Below, piece by piece: positions 31,244 to 39,171 of a stretch of DNA of 64,000 bases (its first letter is position 1; each line of letters opens with the position of its first letter). This DNA is from Burkholderiaceae bacterium (GTDB lineage Bacteria; Pseudomonadota; Gammaproteobacteria; Burkholderiales; Burkholderiaceae_C): NCBI GenBank assembly GCA_024235895.1, contig JACKLM010000007.1:1-64000 (forward strand). The letters run 5' to 3'. Below the pieces are notes generated by a model. It saw only the letters and a list, made by a program, of their open reading frames with translations. It had not been told where the DNA came from and searched no databases. The translations under genes and the position numbers were made by a program.

Positions 31244-31939
31244 TTGGAAGTCTCGATCTACCGCTACGACCCCGACGACGGCCGGCCGCCGCGCATGCAG
31301 ACGCTGCGCATCGAGCCGGCGCGCGAGGACCGCATGCTGCTGGACCTGCTGCAGCGGGTCAAGCGCGAGGACCCGTCGCTGAGCTTCCGTCGCTCGTGCC
31401 GCGAGGGCGTTTGCGGGTCGGATGCGATGAATATCGACGGCCGCAACGGGCTGGCGTGCATGACGCCGCTGCGCTCGCTGGGTGCGCGCGTCGTGCTGCG
31501 CCCGTTGCCCGGGTTGCCGGTGATCCGCGACCTGATCGTCGACATGACGGCGTTCTTCCGCCAGTACCACTCGATCCGCCCGTGGCTGGTCAACGACACG
31601 CGGCCGCCCGAGCGCGAGCGCCTGCAGTCGCCGGCCGAGCGCGAGCGGCTGGACGGCGTCTACGAATGCATCCTGTGCGCCTGCTGCAGCACGCAATGCC
31701 CGTCGTTCTGGTGGAACCCGGACAAGTTCGTCGGTCCGGCCGGGCTGCTGCAGGCCAGCCGCTTCATCCACGACAGCCGCGACGACGCGACCGAGGCCCG
31801 GCTCGACGACCTGGACGACGCCTACCGGCTGTTCCGCTGCCGCACGATCATGAACTGCACCGAGGTCTGCCCCAAGGGGCTGGCGCCGTCGCGCGAGATC
31901 GAGAAGATCCGGCTCGCGATGCTGCGGCGCGCGGTGTGA
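31244..31939 (+). CDS. sdhB: Succinate dehydrogenase iron-sulfur subunit
   Basis: 231 residues from TTG 31244 (GGAGA 8 bases upstream). It carries three clusters: [2Fe-2S] ligands in SCREGVCGSDAMNIDGRNGLAC, [4Fe-4S] and [3Fe-4S] ligands in CILCACCSTQCPSFWW and CRTIMNCTEVCPKGL. All ligand cysteines are present, so the protein should work. It passes electrons from SdhA to the SdhCD quinone site. The flavoprotein gene sdhA, which in betaproteobacteria lies between sdhD and sdhB, is absent, and only 73 bases separate the two genes. The TTG start suggests low translation or recent rearrangement. Confidence 0.93.
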   Translation: MEVSIYRYDPDDGRPPRMQTLRIEPAREDRMLLDLLQRVKREDPSLSFRRSCREGVCGSDAMNIDGRNGLACMTPLRSLGARVVLRPLPGLPVIRDLIVDMTAFFRQYHSIRPWLVNDTRPPERERLQSPAERERLDGVYECILCACCSTQCPSFWWNPDKFVGPAGLLQASRFIHDSRDDATEARLDDLDDAYRLFRCRTIMNCTEVCPKGLAPSREIEKIRLAMLRRAV

Positions 31940-32025
31940 GCGCGGCCTGGCCGCCGGCTGCGCGGGGAGCGGGTCGTGGTGGCACCATGCCGCGGCCATG
32001 TCGATCCACGGAACGAGGCGTATCG

Positions 32026-33105
32026 ATGAAGAGTCAGTTCGGTCGTCTGATGGGCCCGGTGCTCGTCACGCTCATTGCCCTCGTGGCCCTCGCCTGCGCC
32101 AGCGCCGCAGACGCCCGGGCCGGCACGCTGCACGGCAGTGCCGCCTACCGTGAGCGCATCATGCTGCCGCCGGATGCGGTGTTCGAGGCGCAGCTGCAGG
32201 ACATCGCGCGCGCCGATGCGCCGGCCACGGTGCTCGGGCGTGCGCGACTCGACCCCGCCGGCCAGCCGCCGTTCCGGTTCGCGATCGCCTACGACGAGGC
32301 CGCGATCAGGCCGGGCGGCCGCTACACGGTGCGCGCCACCGTCACGCACCGCGGGCAGCTGCTGTTCACGACCGACCGCATCCGTCCGGTGCTCGATGGC
32401 AGCGCGGAACCGGTCGAACTGCTGCTGGTGTCGGCGCGGCGGGGTCCTTCCGCGGCGTCCCCGGCCGACGGGCTCGGCCCGTTGCCGGCGTCGTTCGAGG
32501 GCGAGCTGCCGGGCGCGGGCAACCCCGTCCGCTGGCACGTCGACCTCTTCCCCGAGGGCCGTTTCCAGCTGCGCACGACGCATGTCGGCCGGCCCGAGCC
32601 GAACCGCTTCGACGACATCGGCCGCTGGTCGCGCGAGGCCGACAGCGGCCGCATCGTGCTGCGCGGCGGACGCGAGGCGCCGGTCTTCCTGCTGCCGGTG
32701 GAGGGCGGCGCCGCGCTGCGCAAGCTCGACCTGGAGGGCAGGCCCATCGAGTCCGCCCTCCCTGACCGGCTGCAACGCCAGCCCGGGTTCACGCCGATCG
32801 AGCCGCGGCTCTTCCTCGGCGGCATGTTCGTCTACATGGCCGATGCGGCGAATATCGTGCTTTGCGCCGATGGCCGCTCGGTGCCGGTGGCGATGGAGGC
32901 GGACTACCAGGCACTCGAAGCGGCCTACCAGAAGGCGCGCAGCCGGCCCGGTGAAAGGCTGCTCGTCAGCGTCGAAGGCCTGCTGGCGCTGCGCCCGTCG
33001 ATGGAGCAAGGCCAGCCGCCGCGAACGACACTGGTGGTCGGGCGCTTCGTCGGCATCTGGCCTGGGCAGCGCTGCCCGGCGGCGGCCGCGCACGCGGGGC
33101 GATAG
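32026..33105 (+). CDS. YbaY/NlpE-like envelope protein
   Basis: 359 residues from ATG 32026, with CGAGG as ribosome site. A signal peptide (LMGPVLVTLIALVALACASAADARA) is clear; ALAC might be a poor lipobox, or cleavage may be after ARA. Residues about 35-125 resemble the YbaY domain (GSAAYRERIMLPPDAVFEAQLQDI, GGRYTVRATVTHRGQLLFTT). Residues about 150-250 resemble the NlpE N-terminal domain (VRWHVDLFPEGRFQLRTTHVGR, DDIGRWSREADSGRIVLRGG). The C-terminal quarter (PRTTLVVGRFVGIWPGQRCP) is a possible extra beta domain. NlpE proteins report envelope or copper stress; the role here is unproven. Confidence 0.72.
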   Translation: MKSQFGRLMGPVLVTLIALVALACASAADARAGTLHGSAAYRERIMLPPDAVFEAQLQDIARADAPATVLGRARLDPAGQPPFRFAIAYDEAAIRPGGRYTVRATVTHRGQLLFTTDRIRPVLDGSAEPVELLLVSARRGPSAASPADGLGPLPASFEGELPGAGNPVRWHVDLFPEGRFQLRTTHVGRPEPNRFDDIGRWSREADSGRIVLRGGREAPVFLLPVEGGAALRKLDLEGRPIESALPDRLQRQPGFTPIEPRLFLGGMFVYMADAANIVLCADGRSVPVAMEADYQALEAAYQKARSRPGERLLVSVEGLLALRPSMEQGQPPRTTLVVGRFVGIWPGQRCPAAAAHAGR

Positions 33106-33312
33106 CGCGCGGCCTGGCCGCGATCGCGCTTCCAGCCGCGATGCCGGCGGCACGATCGACCGTGATCGCGGCATCGACCCTGTACGTCACGAGGACGGCG
33201 CTGGGCCAAACCCTGATCGGAAAGGGCCACGTTGCATCGGTCGAGCCCGAGCCGAATGCCAGCAGGAGAAGCGGCAGCGCGATCGCGCCTTGCCTGGACG
33301 GGGATCGCAGGA

Positions 33313-33456
33313 TCAGGCGACGGCGGCGACCGCAGTGGCCGACTCCAGGTCGGCCAGCAGGTCGATGAAGCCGCCGAGGGCGACGGTCATGACCAGCGCG
33401 AATGCGGCGAGGACGGCACGCATCAGGCGGGAGGTGGGTTGGGGCGGACGGTTCAT
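33313..33456 (-). CDS. 47-residue single-span membrane peptide
   Basis: ATG 33456 is preceded by GAGGAG at a good distance. The product begins MNRPPQPTSRLMRAVLAAFA, has one hydrophobic helix (LAAFALVMTVALGGFIDLLA) and ends in an Ala/Val tail. The basic start and single helix suggest a small inner-membrane protein or secreted peptide. It is divergent from the STAND-type regulator gene, with CTGAA repeats in between. No family was recognised; it may be the original target of that regulator. Confidence 0.55.
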   Translation of the reverse strand: MNRPPQPTSRLMRAVLAAFALVMTVALGGFIDLLADLESATAVAAVA

Positions 33457-33508
33457 GGTGAACTCCTCGGGTGATAACCGGCTTCGATGCCGGCGCGGCC
33501 ATCGTCGT

Positions 33509-33555
33509 CCTGAAGCGGCATTCAGGTCGTTGGCGCCGGCCTGAAATCCCCTGAA
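33509..33555. promoter_or_regulatory. CTGAA repeats in the divergent region
   Basis: A perfect inverted repeat CCTGAA-GCGGCA-TTCAGG (33509-33526) is followed by direct repeats CTGAA at 33541 and 33551, ten bases apart. Direct repeats about 10-11 bases apart suit OmpR-type winged-helix regulators, the domain family found at the N terminus of the adjacent regulator. Binding is inferred. Confidence 0.45.
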
Positions 33556-33632
33556 ACTTCGGCCGCCCCGCCACCAACACGCAGGCCGCGCGCCGCGCTA
33601 CGCTTGCCGGGTCGTCGCTGCAGGATTTCGCG

Positions 33633-35975
33633 ATGTCCGCGAGCACGCCTTCTTCACCGGCCGCGGCCTGGCGCTTCGGCCGCTACGAGCTGCGGCCGGG
33701 CGAGCGCGTGCTGCTGGCCGACGGCGTGCCGGCCAGGCTCGGCGGGCGCGCGTTCGACATGCTGCTTGCGCTCGCCGAACGGCACGATCGCGTCGTCGCC
33801 AAGCGCGAGCTGATGGACCTCGTCTGGCCGAGGCTCGTCGTCGAGGAGAACAACCTGCAGGCGCTGCTCGAAGCGCACCGGCTCGTCACGGTGACCGGGC
33901 CGGGTGGCGTCGGCAAGTCGCGGCTCGTCCTCGACGCCGCCTGGGCCGCCGTCGGCCGCCACGCCGACGGCGTGTGGATGCTCGAACTCGCGACGCTGGC
34001 CGACAAGGTGCTGCTGGCGTCGGCCGTCACGACCGCGCTCGGCATCGAGGTCGCGCCGGCAGAGACGCCGCTGGCGGCGCTGACGCACCGGCTCGGCGGC
34101 GCGGCGCTGCTGCTCGTGCTCGACAACGCCGAGCACCTCGTCGACGCCGTTGCCGCGCTGCTGGAGGCGGTGCTGGCGGCGGCGCCGAACGTCCGCGCGC
34201 TGGTCAGCTCGCAGGAGCTGATCGGCATCGCCGGCGAGCAGGTCTTCCGCCTGCCGTCGCTCGGCGTCCCGGCGCAGCCGGACCCGACCGCGCAGCAGGC
34301 GCTGGTCTGCGGCGCGGTGCAGCTCTTCGTCGCCCGCGCGCAGGCGGCCGAGCCGCGGTTCGTGCTCGACGACCGCAATGCGTCGGCGGTGGCGGCGATC
34401 TGCCGGCGCCTGGACGGCATCCCGCTGGCGCTGGAGATGGCCGCCGCGCGCGTGCCGCTGCTCGGCGTCGACGCGCTGGCCGCGAGGCTGGACGAGCGCT
34501 TCCGGCTGCTCACCGCCGGACGGCGTACCGCGTTGCCGCGGCAGCGCACGCTGCAGGCGACGCTGGACTGGAGCCATGGCCTGCTGTCGGCGCCCGAGCA
34601 GCGCGTGCTGCGGCGGCTCGGCGTCTTCGCCGCGCCGTTCGAGCTCGGCGCCGCGGCGGCGGTGGCCGCCGACGATGACGACGACGAGTTCGCGGTCATC
34701 GAGGGCCTGGCCGGCTTGTGCGACAAGTCGCTCGTCGCCGCCGACCCCGGCGACGGCCAGATCCGCTATCGGCTGCTCGAGACGACACGCGCCTACGCGC
34801 TCGAACGCCTCGCCGCCGCCGGCGAGACCGCGGCCGTGATGCGCCGCCATGCGCGGTGCATGCGGCGCCGGTTCGAGCGCTGCTTCGACGACTGGACGCT
34901 GCGGCCGGACGCCGCGTTCCGCGCCCGCTACGCGCCCGCGATCGACGACCTGCGCGCCGCCGTCCGATGGGCTCTCGGCCCCGGCGACCCGGACGACGAG
35001 GGCGAGACCGCGGTCGCGCTGGTCGCGTCATCAGTGTTGCTCTGGCTGAGCCTGTCGCTGTATGCCGAGGTCGATGCGCTGCTGCAGCAGGCGGCCGAGT
35101 CGATCGGGCCGGGCTGCCCGCCCGCACTGCAGGCCGATCTCGCGCTCGCGACCGCGCTCGCATTGGGCCAGCGCAACCAGCAGGCCACGATCCGGCATGC
35201 GCGGGCGGCGGCCGCGCGCTACCGCGAGCTCGGCGATCGCCTGCGTCTGGGCTTCGCGCTTTGCGTGCTCGGCCGCGCGCATGCGGCCGAGCGCGATGCC
35301 GAGGCCGAAGCCATCCTGCGCGAGGCCTGCCCGCTGCTCGAGGCGAGCGGCCGGCCACGGCTGCGCGCGACGGCGCACGGCGCGATGGCGCTGCGCTTCG
35401 GCACCCTGCGCCGGGTCGACGAGGCGATGCGCGAGACGCAGTCGGCGCTCGCGCTGTACCGCGAGGCCGGTGCCGACAGCGCCGTGCTGCACTCCCTGGT
35501 GTCGCTGGCCGACCTTCACTGGATGAAGGGCGAGCTCGAGCGGGCGATCGCACTGACGCGCGACGCGCACGAACGGCAGCGGCAGTCGCCGTTCGCCGAC
35601 CGCCTCTCGTGCGCCTATTCCGGCGCCAACCTGTTCGGGATGCTGGTCGAACATGGCGAGCTTGCCGACGCCCGGGCGCTCGGGCGGCCGTTGCTGGGCG
35701 AACTCGTGCAGTTCGGCATCGCACACGGATGGTCCGACCACTATGCGTCGTGCCTCGCCCGCAGCGACCGGGCCGCGGATGCGGTGCGGCTGGTCGGCTG
35801 GGGCGATGCGCTGCGGGCCGCGAAGGGGCTGCGACGCCAGCCGAACGAGCAACGCGCGCGCGACACCGTGCTCGCGATGGCGCGCGAGGTGCTCGGAGCC
35901 GATGCGGTCGGGCCCGTGCTGGCCGAAGGGGCGGGGCTGGGCAGCGAGGAGGCCTGTCGGTTGGCGGAGCCCTGA
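33633..35975 (+). CDS. STAND-type winged-helix regulator, DNA-binding domain truncated
   Basis: 780 residues. The N terminus has the first two thirds of an OmpR/PhoB-type winged helix (WRFGRYELRPGERVLLADG, RAFDMLLALAERHDRVV, LMDLVWPRLVVEENNLQ). It then jumps at about 33858 straight into the ATPase region ALLEAHRLVTVTGPGGVGKS (P-loop near residues 89-96). In this family the ENNLQ motif begins the recognition helix and is followed by the wing and a linker of some 60-80 residues; these are missing in frame. The NB-ARC-like ATPase (LLLVLDNAEHL, GIPLALEMAAARVPLLG) and a TPR-rich C-terminal half are intact. Binding of DNA is therefore doubtful. Confidence 0.82.
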   Translation: MSASTPSSPAAAWRFGRYELRPGERVLLADGVPARLGGRAFDMLLALAERHDRVVAKRELMDLVWPRLVVEENNLQALLEAHRLVTVTGPGGVGKSRLVLDAAWAAVGRHADGVWMLELATLADKVLLASAVTTALGIEVAPAETPLAALTHRLGGAALLLVLDNAEHLVDAVAALLEAVLAAAPNVRALVSSQELIGIAGEQVFRLPSLGVPAQPDPTAQQALVCGAVQLFVARAQAAEPRFVLDDRNASAVAAICRRLDGIPLALEMAAARVPLLGVDALAARLDERFRLLTAGRRTALPRQRTLQATLDWSHGLLSAPEQRVLRRLGVFAAPFELGAAAAVAADDDDDEFAVIEGLAGLCDKSLVAADPGDGQIRYRLLETTRAYALERLAAAGETAAVMRRHARCMRRRFERCFDDWTLRPDAAFRARYAPAIDDLRAAVRWALGPGDPDDEGETAVALVASSVLLWLSLSLYAEVDALLQQAAESIGPGCPPALQADLALATALALGQRNQQATIRHARAAAARYRELGDRLRLGFALCVLGRAHAAERDAEAEAILREACPLLEASGRPRLRATAHGAMALRFGTLRRVDEAMRETQSALALYREAGADSAVLHSLVSLADLHWMKGELERAIALTRDAHERQRQSPFADRLSCAYSGANLFGMLVEHGELADARALGRPLLGELVQFGIAHGWSDHYASCLARSDRAADAVRLVGWGDALRAAKGLRRQPNEQRARDTVLAMAREVLGADAVGPVLAEGAGLGSEEACRLAEP

Positions 35976-36058
35976 TACGGTCCTCGGGTGTGGCGGCCGG
36001 GGACGGCGAGCGGATGGTCACGTGCCGCGTGACCGGCTGCATGCCCCGCGCGCCGCCG

Positions 36059-36472
36059 CTACAGCGCCAAAGTCTTCACGGCCTCCGTGACCCCGACGAT
36101 CCTGACGCCCTGATGCTCTCCGACCCCGAGCAGCGGCTTGTCGCCAGTGACGATCATCTCCGCCCTGGCCGCCAGCGCCGTGCCGATGACGACGTCGTCA
36201 TCCGGATCGGGCGCGATGCGTGGCGTGGCCGCCGGCCGAACCACCGACGCGAGCTGCGCATAGCCCTGCGCGAGCTGGTCGACGCTGAGCTGGGAGGCGG
36301 CGATCTTTCTGGCGAACTTGCTCCGGCCGAGGATGTCGGCCAGCTCGGCCAGCATCGGCGTGCTGGTGAAGATCTCGATGCGCCAATCGCGAGCGGCCAG
36401 CAGCAGCAGACGCGGCGTGCCGCCCCACAGCATCGCCGAAGCCACCACGTTCGTGTCGAGAACCAGCCGCAC
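36059..36472 (-). CDS. PIN-domain toxin (PIN_3 type)
   Basis: 137 residues from GTG 36472. PIN fold of the group that starts MRLVLDTNVVASAMLWGGTP, with D6 as first acidic residue, E at MLAELADILGRSKF, APDPDDDVVIGTALAARAEMIVTGDKPLL with the remaining aspartates. RNase sites are complete. The upstream gene (11 bases away) supplies a matching antitoxin. Target unknown. Confidence 0.87.
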   Translation of the reverse strand: MRLVLDTNVVASAMLWGGTPRLLLLAARDWRIEIFTSTPMLAELADILGRSKFARKIAASQLSVDQLAQGYAQLASVVRPAATPRIAPDPDDDVVIGTALAARAEMIVTGDKPLLGVGEHQGVRIVGVTEAVKTLAL

Positions 36473-36483
36473 GGCGTCGCGCT

Positions 36484-36729
36484 TCAGCTCGCGCCCTTCG
36501 TGCGCCGCTCGGCGCGCATGGCGGCCAGCTCCTGTGCCACTTCCTCGGGCGACATCAGCGCGGGCTCGTCGACCGCGGCCATGCGGTCCATCGCGGCGAA
36601 GAATTCATCGGCTCGCTGCGCCTTCAGTTGCTCGCGCAGCCAGCGCTCCAGTCGGGTCGGCGACAGCAGCCCCGCGCGCTGCGCCTCCTTGGCGAGTTGG
36701 TCGGGTAGGTCGATCTGCACGGTGGTCAT
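36484..36729 (-). CDS. Antitoxin of the PIN pair
   Basis: 81 residues from ATG 36729. The start TTVQIDLPDQLAKEAQRAGLL is a ribbon-helix-helix-like N terminus, followed by SPTRLERWLREQLKAQRADEF and a C-terminal toxin-binding helix (MSPEEVAQELAAMRAERR). It precedes the PIN gene by 11 bases, in the usual antitoxin-first order. No clear operator palindrome was found upstream. Confidence 0.8.
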   Translation of the reverse strand: MTTVQIDLPDQLAKEAQRAGLLSPTRLERWLREQLKAQRADEFFAAMDRMAAVDEPALMSPEEVAQELAAMRAERRTKGAS

Positions 36730-36977
36730 GGTCGGGCTCCCAGCGCGTTCGCGCGCCGTGCGATCTTCTCACGCTCGATGGAAGTGCCGAACAGCCGAGC
36801 CGTCCGTTTCGCGGCTCGGGCGTCGAGCCTCTCGATTCCGGGGGGCGTGCTCCAGACCATGGGCGGCCAGGCGCCCGACCTTGCGCGGCCGCTACCATTC
36901 GCCCCGCCCGCCGCGGGCGATCGACACGCTGCCGCCCGCATGCCGGCCGCGACGAGCGCCTGCCGTGCGCCGCCTCG

Positions 36978-38555
36978 ATGCCGCCGCCGCCGACCCCGCA
37001 CGACCCGCTGCTGCTGGCGCTGGACGCCGGCACGCAGGGCGTGCGCGCGATCGTCTTCGACGCCGGCGGCAACCCGCGCGCGGCGTCGCGCATCGCGCTG
37101 GCGCCGGCCTTCGTCGCGCCGCAACCGGGCTGGGCCGAGCAGGATCCGCAGGTCTACTGGGATGCCCTCGTCGCTGCGGTGCAGGGGCTGTGGCGAGCCG
37201 GCGCGGTGCGGCCGGGCGAGCTGGCCGCGGTCGCGCTGACGACGCAGCGCGGCACCGTCGTCTGCGCCGATGAATCCGGCGCGCCGCTGCGCCCGGCGAT
37301 CGTCTGGCCCGATTCGAGGCTGGCGCGCGACCTGCCGCCGCTCGGGCCGATGTGGGGCAGCGCGCTGCGGCTGGCGGGCGCGCATGGCCTGGTGCGGCGG
37401 CTGCAGACGCAGGCCGAGGTCAACTGGATCGCCGCCCACGAGCCGGCGCTGTGGGCGCGCGCGGCGCGCGTCGGCTTGTTGTCGGCATGGCTGTCCGAGC
37501 GGCTGGTCGGCCAGTGGGTCGACTCGATCGGCTGCCAGGTCGGCTACCTGCCGTTCGACTACCGGCGGCTGCGCTGGGCGGGTGCCGCGAGCTGGCGCTG
37601 GCGCGCGCTGGCGGTGCGCGCCGGGCAATTGCCGCGGCTCGTTCCGCCGGCGTCGGCGCTGGGCACGCTGACCGCGCCAGCGGCCGCCGCACTCGGGCTG
37701 CCGCGCGGGCTGCCGGTGATCGCCGCCGCCGCCGACAAGGCCTGCGAGGTGCTCGCCTGCGGTGCGCTGGCCCCTGACGCGGCGCACCTGTCGCTCGGCA
37801 CCGCGGCGGCGATCAACACCACGCAGCCGCGCTACCTCGAGGTGCAGCGGCTGCTGCCCGCCTACCCGGCGGCGCTGCCCGGGCACTGGAATACCGAGGT
37901 CCACCTGCCGCGCGGCTTCTGGCTCGTGAGCTGGTTTCGCGACCAGTTCGGCGCCGAGGAATGCGCGCGCGCGGCCGCGCTCGGCGTCGCACCCGAGTCG
38001 CTGTTCGATGCGCTCCTCGCCGCCACGCCGCCGGGGTCCGACGGGCTGGTGCTGCAACCGCACTGGAGCCCCGGGCTGCGCGACCCGGGGCCGGAGGCGC
38101 GCGGTGCGATCGTCGGCTTCACCGACCAGCATGGGCGCGCGCACCTGTACCGCGCGATCGTCGAGGGCGTGCTGTTCGCGCTGCGCGGCGGGCGCGAGCG
38201 CATCGAGCGCCGGCTCGGCCGCCGGCTGACGGCGCTGCACCTCAGCGGCGGCGGCGCGCGCAGCGACGCCGTCGCGCAGATCGCCGCCGATATCTTCGGC
38301 CTGCCGGCGCAACGTCCGCAGTGCGAGGACGCCAGCGCGCTCGGCGCCGCGATGTTGGCTGCCGCGGGGCTCGGGCTGCACGCCGGCGTGCCGGCGGCGG
38401 TGCGCGCGATGGCGCGCGCCGGCAAGGTCAGCGAGCCCGACCCGGCCGCGGTGCGCGTCTGCGACGAGGTCTGGCACGAGCGGGTCCGGCCGCTGTACCC
38501 GCGGCTGCGGCCGCTGCTGCGGCGCTGGCACGAGGTGGCGGGGCAGGGGCGCTGA
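36978..38555 (+). CDS. FGGY-family carbohydrate kinase
   Basis: 525 residues from ATG 36978. Sugar or polyol kinase of the xylulokinase/glycerol-kinase fold. LLLALDAGTQGVRAIVFDAGGN is the first phosphate motif, ALTTQRGTVVCADESGAPLRPAIVWPDSR is the FGGY substrate region, IAAAADKACEVLACGAL carries the likely catalytic aspartate, LHLSGGGARSDAVAQIAADIFGLPAQ the adenosine motif, and EDASALGAAMLAAAGLG the C-terminal signature. No transport or isomerase genes flank it, so the substrate is open. A -10-like TACCAT lies at 36893. Confidence 0.9.
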   Translation: MPPPPTPHDPLLLALDAGTQGVRAIVFDAGGNPRAASRIALAPAFVAPQPGWAEQDPQVYWDALVAAVQGLWRAGAVRPGELAAVALTTQRGTVVCADESGAPLRPAIVWPDSRLARDLPPLGPMWGSALRLAGAHGLVRRLQTQAEVNWIAAHEPALWARAARVGLLSAWLSERLVGQWVDSIGCQVGYLPFDYRRLRWAGAASWRWRALAVRAGQLPRLVPPASALGTLTAPAAAALGLPRGLPVIAAAADKACEVLACGALAPDAAHLSLGTAAAINTTQPRYLEVQRLLPAYPAALPGHWNTEVHLPRGFWLVSWFRDQFGAEECARAAALGVAPESLFDALLAATPPGSDGLVLQPHWSPGLRDPGPEARGAIVGFTDQHGRAHLYRAIVEGVLFALRGGRERIERRLGRRLTALHLSGGGARSDAVAQIAADIFGLPAQRPQCEDASALGAAMLAAAGLGLHAGVPAAVRAMARAGKVSEPDPAAVRVCDEVWHERVRPLYPRLRPLLRRWHEVAGQGR

Positions 38556-38836
38556 CGCGGACGGCGTGACCGCGCTGCGCCCGGTGAACACGCGGTCGCT
38601 GCACCGCGAGAAGGACGCGGATCTCAGGATCTTCTCGATCACTGGCCACCCCGGCATCGCGGCGACGATCCCGGTCCCTGCGCGGCCATCGTTCGGGCCA
38701 TTCTGCAGCTCGATGCGAAGGCCACACCCGAGCCGTCGCGCCCAGCTGGTGTGGCCCGGCGGACCCAGGGGTTCTCGGCTTCGACCTCGCATCCGGCAGC
38801 GGTCGCGGCTCCGGTCGAGTAAGGGGGGTCTTGTCC

Positions 38837-39106
38837 ATGTTCGTCACCGTCAGGTCCAAGCGGCAGGTCACGTTTCCTGCCCGGGTGCTTGACGCGCCGG
38901 TCGTCGATCCCGGCGACCGCGTCGAGCTGCTGCCCAGCCCGGAAGGCTTCCTGCTGTGCGCCCAACGCGTGGAAGCCAGCCGCTTGGCGCCGCTGCGCGG
39001 CTGGCGGGGCTGCACAAGCCGCCCGGGATGCCGTCGCTGGCGAGCCACGACCTGTTCGTCCGTGCGCCCTTGCGTACGGCCGTTCGAGTCGGATGGCCGC
39101 CGATGA
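38837..39106 (+). pseudogene. Orphan AbrB-type antitoxin, probably frameshifted
   Basis: The first 55 residues are a good AbrB/MazE-like swapped-hairpin domain: FVTVRSKRQVTFPARVLDAPVVDPGDRVELLPSPEGFLL, then RVEASRLAPLRG. After about residue 58 the frame becomes Arg/Cys/Trp-rich (RGCTSRPGCRRWRATTCSS), which looks out of phase. No PIN or other toxin follows; the next gene is on the other strand. This is the remnant of a toxin-antitoxin module. ATG 38837 is preferred to TTG 38831. Confidence 0.5.
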
Positions 39107-39171
39107 GCGCGGCACGGTCGCTGCCCGGGATGCCCGATGCGCCCGTCATGCTGATGACGACACGCCCGCGC

